55,720 nucleotides of DNA from CAWBLP01 sp963789495 (GTDB lineage: Bacteria > Pseudomonadota > Alphaproteobacteria > Acetobacterales > Acetobacteraceae): NCBI GenBank assembly GCA_963789495.1, contig CAWBLP010000030.1, positions 1-55,720 on the forward strand, in the 5' to 3' direction. Positions 45,845-55,720 of this stretch are shown piece after piece; position 1 is the first letter of the stretch, and every line of letters begins with the position of its first letter. The position numbers and the translations under genes were made by a program. The notes below the pieces were generated by a model, which was given only the letters and a program-made list of their open reading frames with translations, had not been told where the DNA came from and did not search any database.

Positions 45845-46203
45845 CGCACCGGGCCTCCCTCGGCTGAACGCCCGCCTGAACAAGGCGACGGGCGGAGTTG
45901 ACGAAACGGTCGAACGAACCAGCGACCAAAGAGCGATTGCCAGAACGCTTGACGTCGTTGCGTAACCACAGAGGGCCAGAGGCACGTGCGTTGCTGCGTG
46001 GAGGGCGACATAGGACCCCCCTCCCCCCATGCAATAGGGAAAATGCCCGCGGGCCGGAAAATACGCCCTTGGCGCGCCGGCGCGACCGCACCCAAGCTGG
46101 CACGAGCCCGAGCCAGAGGAGCCAAGTGGCCAGGCCACGCCGCAATTCCGGACGCGCGGCCCGAGGCGGCGCGTCATCAAGCCGCGTCTCGGACTGGCGC
46201 GCC
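45845..46203. other. Divergent intergenic region, 359 bp
   Basis: This separates the decarboxylase (minus) and YihY-like (plus) starts and should carry both promoters. It contains a moderately AT-rich stretch (45900-45980). No gene or named element was identified. Confidence 0.35.
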
Positions 46204-47036
46204 ATGCTGCTCGCCGCGCTGCGGGAGAGCATCACCGACCACGTGTCGCTGGCCGCCGCCGGCTGCGGCTTCTATGCGCACGCTGGCGCTGTTCCCCGGC
46301 ATCAGCATCCTGATCTCCGTCTACGGCCTGGTGTTCGAACCCGAGGACATCGCCGGGCAGATCCAGGTGATGGCGGAACTGCTGCCGCCGCCGGCCTTCG
46401 CACTGATCGAGGGGCGGGTGCACAGCTGGTCGGGCAGATATTCGGCCATGCCAGTCTCGGCCTCGTGCTCGGCCTGCTGCTGACCTTCTGGAGCGCGTCC
46501 ACCGGCAGCAAGTCGATGCTGTCCGCCTTGAACGTCGCCTATGACGTGGCGGAGCAGCGCCCATGCTGCGCTTCCAGGCGGTCGGCCTGGCGATGACCAT
46601 GGCGGCGGTGCTGGTTGCCGGTGCCACCATCGCGGTGCTGGTGTTCCTGCCGGTCGTGATCGCCTTCGTCGGTCTGTCGGCCTACACGGCCGGGCTGATC
46701 CGGGTCGCCAGCATGCTGATGCTGATCGGCCTGTTCGGCGCCGCGGTGGGCCTGCTGTACCGGTTTGGCCCGTCCCGAACCCCGCCGCCACACCAGCCGA
46801 TCGTGCCCGGCACGGCGCTGGCAACCGGGCTATGGCTCGCTCGCCTCCGCCTGCTGTCGCTCTACGTCTCCCGCATCGGCACGTTCGGCGCCACCTACGG
46901 GCCGCTCGGCGCGGCCGTCGGCGTCATGCTGTGGTTCTACATCTCCGCCTATGCCGTGCTGCTGGGGGCCGAACTGAACGCCCAGCTGGAGGCCCGGCAG
47001 GCCGCCAAGGCGCTGGCAAACCAGGCGACGGGCTGA
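46204..47036 (+). pseudogene. YihY/UPF0761-family membrane protein, three frameshifts
   Basis: This inner-membrane protein of the YihY (formerly 'ribonuclease BN-like') family has about six helices. The pieces are RESITDHVSLAAAGCGFYA, then TLALFPGISILISVYGLVFE in a second frame. LVGQIFGHASLGLVLGLLLT and FWSASTGSKSMLSALNVAYD return to the first. The third frame carries FQAVGLAMTMAAVLVAGATI onward to the stop, including FGATYGPLGAAVGVMLWFYI. Breaks lie near 46276, 46425 and 46560. Function in the family is unsettled. The N terminus may extend upstream. Confidence 0.75.
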
Positions 47037-47081
47037 TACCTCACGCAAGCGTGTGACCCGTCCAGCAAGGAAACTCCAGGC

Positions 47082-48638
47082 ATGGCCCACTGGGATCATG
47101 GCTACGTCACCGACGTGGTCTACACCAACAACTTCTACCGCGAGACGACGCCCGCCTGGCTCGCCAGCACGGCGCTGCTGCTGGGCCACCGCCCGCCGGA
47201 CCTGGCCGGCGCGTTCCGCTACGCCGATCTGGGCTGCGGCAATGGCTTCACCGCGCTGACCGTGGCGGCCACCAGCCCGCAGGCGGAGGTCTGGGGATTC
47301 GACTTCAACCCCGCCCATATCGAGGCGGCGCGCGAGCCTGGCGGCGCGGGCCGGCCTGACCAACGTGCATTTCGTGGAGGCGTCCTTCGCCGAGCTGGCG
47401 GCGATGGCCGCCGCGGCGCTGCCGGAATTCGACTTCATCGTCTCGCATGGCGTGCTGAGCTGGATCTCGCCGGACAACCGCCGGCTGATGCGCGGCGGTG
47501 ATCGGCCAGCGCCTGCGGCCCGGCGGGCTCGCCTATGTCAGCTACAACGTCACCACCGGCTGGACCAGCATGGTGCCGCTGCGCGCGCTGATGCGCATGA
47601 TGGCGGCGGCGAACCCGGCGCGCAGCGACCTGGCGGTGCCGGAGGTGATGGACACGCTGGACCGCATCAAGGCGGCCGGCGCGCTGTTCTTCCAGGCCAA
47701 TCCCGACGCTGGAGAACCGGCTGAAGGACATGCGCCAGCACGATCCACGCTACATCGCGCATGAATACCTCAACGAGGACTGGCATCCGGTGATGTTCGC
47801 CGAAGTTGCCGCGGAGATGCACGAGGCCAAGTGCAGCTTCATCGGCAGCGCTACGCTGACCGAGAACATCGATGCCGCCTCGGTGCCGCCCGGCATGGCG
47901 CAACTGATGGCGGAGGCGAAGGACCCATCGCTGCGTGAGACGCTGCGCGACTTCGCCTGCGCCCAGTCGTTTCGCCGCGACCTGTATCGCCGCGGCCTGG
48001 CGCCGATGCCGGCCGGTGAACACCAGGCCCTGGTGGATGCGCTGCAGGTCGCCGCCACCGGGTGGCGCCACCCGACCCGATCACCTTCACCACCTCGATC
48101 GGCACCGTCACCGGCCGCCCGGAGATCTACAAGCCGATCCAGGCCCGCCTGGAGCAGGGGCGTGGTCTCGATTCGGACGCTGCGCGACACCGCGCCGTTC
48201 GCCGATCGGCCGGTGGTCGAGCTGCTGCAGGCCATCACGCTGATGATCGCCGGCGGCTACGCCCATCCGGTGATCCCCGGCGGCGATTCGGACACGGCAC
48301 GCCAGGCCGCGCGGGCGCTGGCGCGGACGGTCGCCGAGGTCAATGCGGGGGGCGGGGACCTGCCCCGGCTGGTGGCCCCGCTGATCGGCTCCTCGCTACA
48401 GGTCGATATCGTGGAGACACTGCTGGTCGGCCTGCTGCTGTCCGGCCGGCCGGCCGAGGTGGAGCTGCTGGCGGAGGAACTGTCGGCGCAGTTGTCGCGC
48501 GGCGGACGCACCATCCAGCGGGAGGGCACCGCGGTGACCGACCCGCAGGAGGCACGCCGCATGGCCGCCGACCTGACCCGGGTGTTCCTCGAGCAGCGGG
48601 TGCCGGCACTGCGGCGGCTGGGGGTGTTGGACGGCTGA
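47082..48638 (+). pseudogene. Class I SAM methyltransferase with regulatory domain, frameshifted
   Basis: This is an AdoMet-dependent methyltransferase of about 515 residues with a C-terminal 'methyltransferase regulatory domain'. Motif I is FRYADLGCGNGFTAL, followed by AEVWGFDFNPAHIEAAR and DFIVSHGVLSWISP. The regulatory half includes EYLNEDWHPVMFAEVAAEMH, CSFIGSATLTENIDA and PDPITFTTSIGTVTGRPEIY. Frame changes occur near 47335, 47503, 47708, 48060 and 48165. The substrate is unknown. ATG 47082 follows a weak AAGGAAA. Confidence 0.75.
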
Positions 48639-48755
48639 CCCTGGCTTACGTTATGTCCGACCCGGCCCGTTATGGGGATCGCGAGGATGGCTGACCCGCC
48701 GTTCAGCGAAACGCCGCACCGGGCCGATTGCGCTCTCGATGAGGGAACCTGCGCC

Positions 48756-50407
48756 ATGAACGCTCCGATGCAGCGCCCGTCCGGCTTCCTGTATTCGCCG
48801 ATGTTCCCGCTGGGGCCGGATCGCACGCCCTGGAAGCGGCTGCCGGTGGCCGGCGTGCGCACCGCCACCTGCGACGGCGCAGACGGTGCTGCGGGTCGCA
48901 CCCGATGCGCTGAGCGAACTGGCGTTCCAGGCGTTCCACGACGTGTCGCATCTGCTGCGGCCCGGCCACCTGGCGCAGTTGCGCGCGATCCTGGACGACC
49001 CGGAGGCCAGCGCGAACGACCGGTTCGTGGCGCTGGACCTGCTGAAGAACGCCAATATCGCCGCCAGCGGCATGCTGCCGATGTGCCAGGACACCGGCAC
49101 CGCGATCGTGTTCGGCAAGAAGGGCCAGCGCGTCTGGGTCGATGGCGACGAGGAGGAGGCGCTGTCCTGGGGCGTGCACCGCACCTACACCGAAACCAAT
49201 CTGCGCTATTCGCAGATGGCGCCGCTGACGATGTTCGAGGAGGTCAACACCGGCAACAATCTGCCGGTGCAGTTCGACATCGTGCGCCTCGCCCGGCCGG
49301 GCATCATGCCGACGAGTTCCATCTGATGTTCGTCGCCAAGGGCGGCGGCATCCGCCAACAAGTCGTTCCTGTTCCAGGAGACGCGGGCGATCCTGTCGCC
49401 CGAGCGGCTGCTGAAATTCCTGGAAACCAAGATGAAGACGCTGGGGACCTCGGCCTGCCCGCCCTATCACCTGGCGATCGTCATCGGCGGCACCTCGGCC
49501 GAGACGACGCTGAAGACGGTGAAGCTGGCCTCGACGCGCTGGCTGGACACGCTGCCCACCTCCGGCAGCAAGGCGGGCCACGCGTTCCGCGACGTTGAGA
49601 TGGAGCAGGAGGTGCTGGAGCTGTCGCGCAACATCGGCATCGGCGCGCAGTTCGGCGGCAAGTATTTCTGTCACGACGTGCGGGTGATCCGCCTGCCGCG
49701 GCATGGCGCGTCGCTGCCGGTCGGGATCGGCGTGTCGTGCAGCGCCGACCGGCAGATCATGGCGAAGATCACGCCCGATGGCGTGTTCCTGGAGCAACTG
49801 GAGACCGATCCGGCGAAGTATCTGCCGGAGACGACGGACGACCACCTGGGCGACGACTCGGTGGCGGTGAACCTGAACCGGCCGATGGCGGAAATCCGCC
49901 GCCAGCTGTCGGCAGCATCCGGTGAAGACCCGGCTGATGCTGACCGGCACCATGGTGGTGGCGCGCGACATCGCCCATGCCAAGCTGAAGGAGCGGCTGG
50001 ACCGCGGCGAGGGGCTGCCCGCCTATCTGCAGGACCACCCGGTGTATTACGCCGGCCCGGCGAAAACGCCCGCCGGCTATGCCACCGGATCGTTCGGCCC
50101 GACCACGGCCGGGCGGATGGACAGCTACGTGGAGGAATTCCAGACCGCCGGCGGCTCGCTGGTGATGCTGGCCAAGGGCAACCGGTCGAAGGCGGTGAAG
50201 GATGCCTGCCGCAAGCATGGCGGCTTCTACCTGGGCAGCGTCGGCGGGCCGGCGGCCCGACTGGCCCAGGACTGCATCCGCAAGGTCGAGGTGCTGGAAT
50301 ATCCCGAACTCGGCATGGAGGCGGTGTGGCGGATCGAGGTGGAAAACTTCCCGGCGTTCATCGTGATCGACGACAAGGGGAACGATTTCTACGAGGGGAT
50401 GGAGTAG
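48756..50407 (+). pseudogene. Class I fumarate hydratase, four single-base indels
   Basis: This is an iron-sulfur fumarase (fumarate plus water gives malate) of the TCA cycle. The product would be about 550 residues. The pieces read through without loss: MCQDTGTAIVFGKKGQ with the first cluster cysteine, GTSACPPYHLAIVIGGTSAE, GVSCSADRQI, then LTGTMVVARDIAHAKLKERL and GLPAYLQDHPVYYAGPAKTP. Indels lie at about 48884 (extra g), 49311 (missing c), 49350 (extra a) and 49921 (extra g). Nothing else is altered, which favours sequence error. The start chosen is ATG 48756 (MNAPMQRPSGFLYSPMF). Confidence 0.85.
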
Positions 50408-50630
50408 CGGGCTCGACGCGGTACACCCGCGTCCGCAGGCCCGTCGTGGTTCGCCCGGGTCAGCAGGCCCCGACAATGCGTACCCCGTCGTGGTCGGCAC
50501 AGGCCGGCCACCACGGGTATGCACGATCCCCGCGCGCTGAAGCATTTCCGCATCAGGCGCTGACGGCGCATCTCCGCCAGGCCGGACCCGGCGCGTGGAA
50601 ACAGGCCAGCCGATGGCCTCTCCCGCGCGG
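50408..50630. other. Intergenic, 223 bp, no gene seen
   Basis: This lies between the convergent ends of the fumarase and acyl-CoA synthetase genes. Frames are chance openings. No clear terminator hairpin was identified. Confidence 0.35.
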
Positions 50631-52325
50631 TCACGCCACCGTCTGAGCCAGCTGCGGAAAATCCTCTTCGCGAAACTCGTTTTCCAGTGGTGTCGACCCG
50701 CCGCGCCGAATCTCGGCCTGGCGCAACTCCACGCGACGGATCTTGCCGGCCACGTTCTTGGGAAGTTCGGCGAATTCGATCCGCCGCACCCGCTTGTAGG
50801 GCGCGAGACGCGCCCGGATGTGCCGAAAAATCGACAGAGCGGTCTCGGATGATGGAGCATGGCCAGCGGCGAGCGTGAGGAACGCCTTCGGCACGACGAG
50901 GCGGAGCGGGTCCGGAGTTGGGACGACGGCCGCCTCCATCACTGCAGGATGTTCGATGAGTACGCTTTCCAGCTCGAATGGACTGATGCGATAGTCGGAT
51001 GATTTGAACACGTCGTCCACGCGTCCGATGTAGGTAAAGGTGTCGTCGGCGTTGCGCCGGACGGCATCGCCGGTCCGGTAATAGCGTCCCCCGATCGAAG
51101 TCAGAGAGCCGTCGTCCTGCAGGTAGCCGAGCATCAATCCTTGCGGTCTCGGATGCAATGGCAGCGCGAGTTCGCCTTCCTCCGTCTCGTCGTCGTTCTC
51201 ATCGAGCACAGCCACGCTGCACCCAGGCAGCACGCGTCCCAGCGCTCCTACGGTCACCGGCTGCCCCGGCGTGTTGGCGATTTGCACTGTCGCTTCCGTC
51301 TGGCCCCAGCCGTCTCGAACGATCAGCCCCCAGGCGGAGCGGACCTGCTCTATCACTTCGGGATTCAGTGGTTCGCCGGCGGACACTGCGTCCCGCAGCA
51401 CAACCGGCCAGGCGGAGAGATCGCACTGCAACAGCATGCGCCAGACTGTGGGTGGCGCGAAGAAGCTGGTGACCTTTTGGTCCACCAGTGCGGTCAAGGT
51501 CTCGCGCGGATCGAATTTCGGCGTGTTCGAGACAACGACGGTCGCACCGCCGTTCCACGGGCCGAAGAACGCCATGAATGTGTGACCCGCCCAGCCCGGC
51601 GCACCGATAACCATATGGACCATGCCGGGCTCCGCGCCGATCCAATACATCGTCGACAGATGGCCGACCGGAAAGCTCCGGTGGCTGTGCAGAACCATTT
51701 TGGGCTTCGATGTCGTGCCGGAGGTGAAATACAGCAGCATCGGATCGTCGGCTCTGGTTTCACCGGACGGCTCGAATTCCGCCGGGTATGCCCGCAGCTT
51801 GTCGAATGAAGTCCAACCCGGGGGTGGATCGCCGACGCAGATGCGCTGCACCGCGCCGTGCATGTGCTCAAGCTTCGGGGTTTCGCTTGCAGCGACGATC
51901 GCGTGTCCAACCCGGGCACGGACGATCCTCTCCGCGAGATCTGTCGCAGTCAGCAGCAGGGTTGAGGGGATCACCACCGCTCCCAGCTTCATCGCTGCCA
52001 GCATCGTCTCCCAGAGCGGAGCGACGTTGCCCAGCATGACGAGGATGCGATCGCCGCGTTTCACCCCGTGCTCACGCAGTCCGTTCGCGATCTGGCTGGA
52101 GCGTGCGGACATCTCGGCGAATGTGAGGGTCTCCGGCCGATCGCCCAGGATCCGCAATGCGGTTTCATGCCGCAACGGCCCCCGGGCGAGTTCGCCATCG
52201 AACCATTCCAACGCCCAGTTGAACTTTTCGGAGTTCGGCCAGAGGAACTGCGCGGTGGCGGCGTCGAGATCTCCGCGATGGAGGCGCAAGCCCTGTTGGG
52301 CGGCCTTGAACATGTGTTCCAGCAT
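50631..52325 (-). CDS. AMP-binding acyl-CoA synthetase (medium-chain/ACSM-like)
   Basis: This is a 564-residue ligase that activates a carboxylic acid via an acyl-adenylate to acyl-CoA. The P-loop-like motif is LLYFTSGTTSKPKMVLHSH. GWGQTEATVQIAN (A5-type motif), YYRTGDAV (A7), GRVDDVFKSSDYRISPFELE (A8) and PKNVAGKIRRVELR with the catalytic Lys (A10) follow. The profile resembles the ACSM/AcsM-like group rather than acetyl-CoA synthetase. ATG 52325 follows GGGGAGGAGAC. It is intact and divergent from a winged-helix regulator gene, which may control it. Confidence 0.9.
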   Translation of the reverse strand: MLEHMFKAAQQGLRLHRGDLDAATAQFLWPNSEKFNWALEWFDGELARGPLRHETALRILGDRPETLTFAEMSARSSQIANGLREHGVKRGDRILVMLGNVAPLWETMLAAMKLGAVVIPSTLLLTATDLAERIVRARVGHAIVAASETPKLEHMHGAVQRICVGDPPPGWTSFDKLRAYPAEFEPSGETRADDPMLLYFTSGTTSKPKMVLHSHRSFPVGHLSTMYWIGAEPGMVHMVIGAPGWAGHTFMAFFGPWNGGATVVVSNTPKFDPRETLTALVDQKVTSFFAPPTVWRMLLQCDLSAWPVVLRDAVSAGEPLNPEVIEQVRSAWGLIVRDGWGQTEATVQIANTPGQPVTVGALGRVLPGCSVAVLDENDDETEEGELALPLHPRPQGLMLGYLQDDGSLTSIGGRYYRTGDAVRRNADDTFTYIGRVDDVFKSSDYRISPFELESVLIEHPAVMEAAVVPTPDPLRLVVPKAFLTLAAGHAPSSETALSIFRHIRARLAPYKRVRRIEFAELPKNVAGKIRRVELRQAEIRRGGSTPLENEFREEDFPQLAQTVA

Positions 52326-52948
52326 TGTCTCCTCCCCGACGTTCCGTGGACTTCGATGCGTCCTCACCAATCTGGGCGCCGCCGGCTTGCGCTTGCGGCC
52401 GTCCCAGTTGGGCACGGCAGAATTGGCAAGACCTGAAAGACGACACGAAAAAACATGAAATGTGCTTCAATGCCGCTCGGGTTCGGCACCTTTGGGGAAT
52501 GCTGCCATGCGGGACGTCGCATTCGGACTGGCTTACCGGTTTGGCCGATTTGCTCTCGATACGAACGGCGGTGCACTGCGTACGACCGATGGGCGGGAGT
52601 TGAAGTTGCGTCCCAAGTCCTTGGCGCTGCTGCGGCTGCTTGTCGAGAATGCGGGACGCTTGGTTTCGCGCGATACGATCACGGTGACGCTATGGCCCGA
52701 TGTCATCGTCGGCGAGGACGGAATCACCCAATGCATCGCTGACATCCGCAGAATACTGGGCCGAGGAGCTGGCGAGCCGGTCCGAACCATTCCCCGCCGC
52801 GGCTACATATTCACCATGAAGGTCGAGCACGCGTCGTACTACGACCGTATCGATCCGGGTTCCGCGGAAGAGCGGCCGGCGGTCGTCGTGCTGCCATTTG
52901 CCGAACTCGGCACGGCGCCCGGAGACGATCGCCTCTGCCGGATTATCA

Positions 52949-52952
52949 CTGA
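52949..52952. repeat. Target site duplication CTGA (left)
   Basis: CTGA at 52949-52952 and again at 54277-54280 flanks IS3 copy 2, a normal 4-bp duplication. It shows a simple, fairly recent insertion of this copy. Confidence 0.9.
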
Positions 52953-52991
52953 TGAACCGCCCCGGGTTTGCCGGAGGCTGTTTGGTTTGAG

Positions 52992-53897
52992 TCATGCCGC
53001 CATGGCGTGCTCGTTGGCTTGGGCATAGTAGCGCGCTTCGGCCTCGGCGGGCGGGATATTTCCGATCGGTTCGAGCAAGCGACGATTGTTGAACCAGTCG
53101 ACCCATTCGAGGGTGGCGAATTCCACGGCTTCCGCGCCGCGCCACGGGCCGCGCCGATGGATCACCTCGGCCTTGAATAGGCCGTTGATGGTTTCGGCGA
53201 GCGCGTTGTCGTAGCTGTCGCCGACGCTGCCGACGGAAGGTTCGATCCCAGCTTCAAGCAAGCGCTCGCTGTAGCGGATCGAGAGGTACTGGGCGCCACG
53301 GTCGCTGTGGTGCACAAGGCCGCCCTTGCGGACCGGGCGACGATCGCACAATGCCTGCTCGAGCGCATCGAGCACGAAGTCCGCTCGTGCTGAGCGCGAT
53401 ACGCGCCAGCCGACGATGCGCCGGGCAAAGACGTCGATGACGAAAGCGACATAGACGAAGCCCTGCCAGGTGGCGACGTAGGTAAAGTCGGAAACCCACA
53501 AAACATTGGGCGCTGACGCCCGGAATTGCCGCTTCACACGGTCAAGCGGGCTCGGCGCCGATTTGTCGCTGTGCGTGGTCTTCACTGTTTTGCCGCGCAC
53601 CGCGCCAGCCAGGCGCATCTGCTTCATCAGGCGCGCCACCTGACAGCAGGGCGCTGGGATGGCCTCGCGCCGGAGCTGCCGCCAGACCTTGCGCACGCCA
53701 TAGACCCGGAAGTTCGCTTCCCAGACCCGCCTGATGTCGGCCTGTAAGGCCCTATCGCGCCGCGCCCGCGCGGATAGCTTGCCTGGATCGGCGCGCTTTG
53801 CCGCGTGCGCATGGTAGGTGCTCGGGGCGATCGGCAGAACCCGGCAGATCGGCTCGACCCCGTAGGCAGTGCGATGATCGTCGACGAACGCGATCAT
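52992..53897 (-). CDS. IS3-family transposase OrfB, copy 2
   Basis: This is a 301-residue integrase-core subunit identical in translation to the copy at 11985-12890, with the same DDE residues. It begins at the ATG that overlaps the orfA stop. Confidence 0.93.
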   Translation of the reverse strand: MIAFVDDHRTAYGVEPICRVLPIAPSTYHAHAAKRADPGKLSARARRDRALQADIRRVWEANFRVYGVRKVWRQLRREAIPAPCCQVARLMKQMRLAGAVRGKTVKTTHSDKSAPSPLDRVKRQFRASAPNVLWVSDFTYVATWQGFVYVAFVIDVFARRIVGWRVSRSARADFVLDALEQALCDRRPVRKGGLVHHSDRGAQYLSIRYSERLLEAGIEPSVGSVGDSYDNALAETINGLFKAEVIHRRGPWRGAEAVEFATLEWVDWFNNRRLLEPIGNIPPAEAEARYYAQANEHAMAA

Positions 53898-54226
53898 GGC
53901 TTGGACCGGCGGTCGAGCTCCGCCATCGCAAAATACGCCGACGCCTTGCGCAGAATCTCGTTGGCCTGGCGCAGTTCGCGCACTTCGCGTTCCAGGGCCT
54001 TGATGCGCTCACGGTCATCGCTGGTTGGACCAGCCCGCAGCCCCTGGTCGCGCTCCGCCTGGCGCACCCAGCCGCGCAACGTCTCCCCTGTGCAACCGAT
54101 CTTGGCTGCAATCGAGCCGATCGCCGCCCACTGCGAGGCGTGATCCGCCCCGTGCTCCAACACCATCCGGACCGCACGCGATCGCACCTCGGCCGAGTAG
54201 CGGTTCGCCGTCTTTGCCTTCTCCAT
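53894..54226 (-). CDS. IS3-family transposase OrfA, copy 2
   Basis: This is a 110-residue helix-turn-helix and coiled-coil subunit, identical in translation to the copy at 11656-11988 apart from one silent codon change. Confidence 0.92.
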   Translation of the reverse strand: MEKAKTANRYSAEVRSRAVRMVLEHGADHASQWAAIGSIAAKIGCTGETLRGWVRQAERDQGLRAGPTSDDRERIKALEREVRELRQANEILRKASAYFAMAELDRRSKP

Positions 54227-55454
54227 CGCTCCAACCTCTCAAGGTTCAGAGCCTCCGGCAAACCCGGCGCGGTTCACTGAAGACATCGCGACGGAGCTTG
54301 TGCAGAGCCGAAGGCTGCTGGTCTTCGCACCTTTTGGTCATGCGTGGACTTCCGGTGGCCTCGCGGAGTTGCAGGCCAGCGCAAGGAAAGCTGGGGCGCG
54401 ATACGCTCTCGAAGGAAGTGTGCGGCGGGGACCCGGTCACGTTCGGATCGGACTTCAGGCTCGTCGATCTTGCATCCGGATGGCACATGCTTGCCCGGAG
54501 GTATGATATGCGCGTCAACGAGGTCATCGCGGTCCCGGAGGCAGTTGCGTGCTCGGTGGCGGACATGGTCGAGGCGGCCATTGCGGTCACCGAGCAGACG
54601 CGCGCACCTGCCGACGCCTGCGATCCTGCCGCATGGCGACTCTATCAGCGCGGGCTTTGGCATTTCAGGCAATGCAATCCTGCCGACAATGCCCGCGCCA
54701 GGCACCTGCTTCAGCGTGCCGTCGACCTGAACCCTGCTTTCGCCAAAGCCTATTCCGCCCTGGCCATGATCGGCTTCCACGAAGCGTTCGAGTACGGCGC
54801 GCCGGGCGGCGGGCAGGCTGGACTGGCAGAACGATGGGCATGCGAGGCCATCAGGCTCGAACCCGGCAGTGCCGATGGCCGAGCAAATCTGGCGCTGGTC
54901 ACGCTGGCGAAGGGGTACCTGGACGACGCCTGGAAGCAATTGGACGCGTCCGGCACGGACCAGCCCAACCTGCCCTGGGCGAGCGGGGTGAGCGGTGCAA
55001 TTCATCTCTACGCCGGGTATACGATCGACGCGCGCGCCCGGTTGCGCACGGCGCTTGCATCGGAACCACGAGATCCTCGCAATGCCGTTCTGATGACCCA
55101 GACCGCAATCTCCTACTATCTGGAAAGCCGGTATGAGGAGAGCCTCGGCGCCGCCAGGCGAGCGATCATGCGTTATCCGGATTACCCAATCCCGTATCGC
55201 TGGATCGCACTGGCACTGGGGCAGCTTGGGCAGTCTGACCTGGCGCGGGAGGCGCTGGCGGAAGCCGTCGCCCGTCTGCCGGATACCTTCGGCCGCTATG
55301 AGCGGGGCCCGCCGTCCTGGATGCGACCGCCCGACCACGAGCACGTTCTAGTGTCCTGAGTCCTAAATCCGTCGCATCAGCGATTCGAAAACTGCACTGC
55401 GGTCGATTCGGCGTGACTTGCGAGGCTCTGTCGTCTTGGAGACGGAGAGCAGGC

Positions 55455-55720
55455 ATGGCGGGACGCAGGCTGGAAGCGCTGAATGTAACGGATGCGGAGA
55501 GATCTGAGCTGATGGCGCTGGCCGCCCGGCCCAAGACCTCGCAGGCTCTTGCGGCTCGTGCCCGCATCGTTCTGGCCTGCGCCGAGGGTCTGGAAAACCA
55601 GGCGGTTGGTCAGCAGCTTGGGGCGCATCCACAAACCGTCGGCAAATGGCGCCGCCGGTTTCTGGCGCAGCGGGTCGAGGGTTTGCGCGACGAGCCGCGG
55701 CCCGGAGCGCCGCGCACGAT
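55455..55720 (+). CDS. IS630-family transposase, 5' part (runs off window)
   Basis: The frame from ATG 55455 (MAGRRLEALNVTDAERSELM) continues open to the window end. LAARARIVLACAEGLENQAV and VGQQLGAHPQTVGKWRRRFL form the typical IS630 helix-turn-helix region, and VEGLRDEPRPGAPR follows as expected. The sequence differs from the IS630 fragment at 11017-11605, so it is a different element. The left end of the IS lies in 55360-55454. The catalytic part is outside the window. Confidence 0.85.
   Translation, partial: MAGRRLEALNVTDAERSELMALAARPKTSQALAARARIVLACAEGLENQAVGQQLGAHPQTVGKWRRRFLAQRVEGLRDEPRPGAPRT

Larger units (their letters stand above)
52953..54276 (-). mobile_element. IS3-family insertion sequence, copy 2 (1324 bp)
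   Basis: This is the same element as at 11606-12929, in the opposite orientation. The inverted repeats are identical to copy 1 (TGAACCGC ends). By comparing translations and local sequence I saw one difference: orfA codon TTG in copy 1 is CTG here (a synonymous change near 53951). The insertion interrupts the winged-helix/TPR regulator. Confidence 0.94.
52507..55359 (+). pseudogene. Winged-helix/TPR regulator (CadC-like) split by IS3 copy 2
   Basis: The N-terminal OmpR-type DNA-binding domain is clear (LKLRPKSLALLRLLVENAGR, LVSRDTITVTLWPD, EPVRTIPRRGYIFTM). It is followed by a family segment PAVVVLPFAELGTAPGDDRL. The frame is cut at 52952 by the IS3 element and resumes at 54281 as EDIATELVQSRRLLVFAPFG and ARYALEGSVRRGPGHVRIGL. 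A one-base frameshift near 54452 precedes LVDLASGWHMLARRYDMRVN and TPR repeats (LLQRAVDLNPAFAKAYSALA) to 55359. Removing the IS plus one CTGA restores the first junction exactly. The start at ATG 52507 is 181 bp from the divergent synthetase gene. Confidence 0.85.

Noticed and set aside
52949..54280. Past inversion between the two IS3 copies
   Set aside because: Copy 2 has matching CTGA on both sides and the interrupted gene continues directly, so its flanks have not been exchanged.

Overview
The window is GC-rich DNA from an alphaproteobacterium. The gene content (bacteriohemerythrin, a PilZ-containing chemoreceptor, lepA next to tRNA-Ser, zwf next to rpmG, and an accessory zone of recombinase and terminase genes) fits Rhodospirillales, most likely Acetobacteraceae. 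That assignment is an inference from protein flavour, not a search result. About half of the window is accessory DNA.

Region 1 (1-13.0 kb) is mobile. It starts with an IS5-type element cut by the window edge, then a 78-residue protein and a DUF3489 protein. A minus-strand phage-like block follows. In transcription order it has an AlpA-like DNA-binding protein, a small coupled ORF, a Toprim primase-like protein and a helicase-like ATPase; then, after an AT-rich gap with an 11-bp-spaced direct repeat, a 77-residue ORF, an HNH nuclease, a ParB-domain DNA methyltransferase and the small and large terminase subunits. No capsid, portal, tail or lysis genes are present. The replication half carries several single-base frameshifts, while the packaging half is intact. 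An IS630 fragment truncated by a 1324-bp IS3 element closes the block.

Region 2 (13.2-25.4 kb) holds a two-gene ABC exporter, the last codons of a serine recombinase with its companion small gene (and a second, nonsense-mutated copy 3 kb away), an unrecognised 549-residue protein, and a cobalt-type nitrile hydratase operon (alpha, beta, accessory protein). The operon converges on cbtBA, a cobalt uptake pair. A truncated AbrB-type membrane gene fused to an IS256 scrap and a DHA2-family MFS pump follow. The region ends at tRNA-Ser(GGA).

Region 3 (25.4-37.4 kb) is clean core-type sequence: lepA, a 104/105-bp minisatellite, bacteriohemerythrin, a chemoreceptor with a C-terminal PilZ domain, an LLM-type oxidoreductase, an FAH-family hydrolase, zwf and rpmG. 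An ISNCY/IS481-like element sits about 70 bp upstream of rpmG between two copies of a 16-bp sequence.

Region 4 (37.4-50.4 kb) has housekeeping-type genes (S41 protease, RNase R, PLP-dependent decarboxylase, YihY membrane protein, methyltransferase, class I fumarase), each broken by several single-base indels, with intact genes between them (Rieske protein, NUDIX protein, a secreted protein). Catalytic residues survive and I noticed no nonsense substitutions, so local sequence error is at least as likely as gene decay.

Region 5 (50.6-55.7 kb) has an acyl-CoA synthetase divergent from a winged-helix/TPR regulator. That regulator is split by a second IS3 copy in inverted orientation relative to the first (only one difference noticed), with a CTGA target duplication. 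The start of another IS630 transposase runs off the window.
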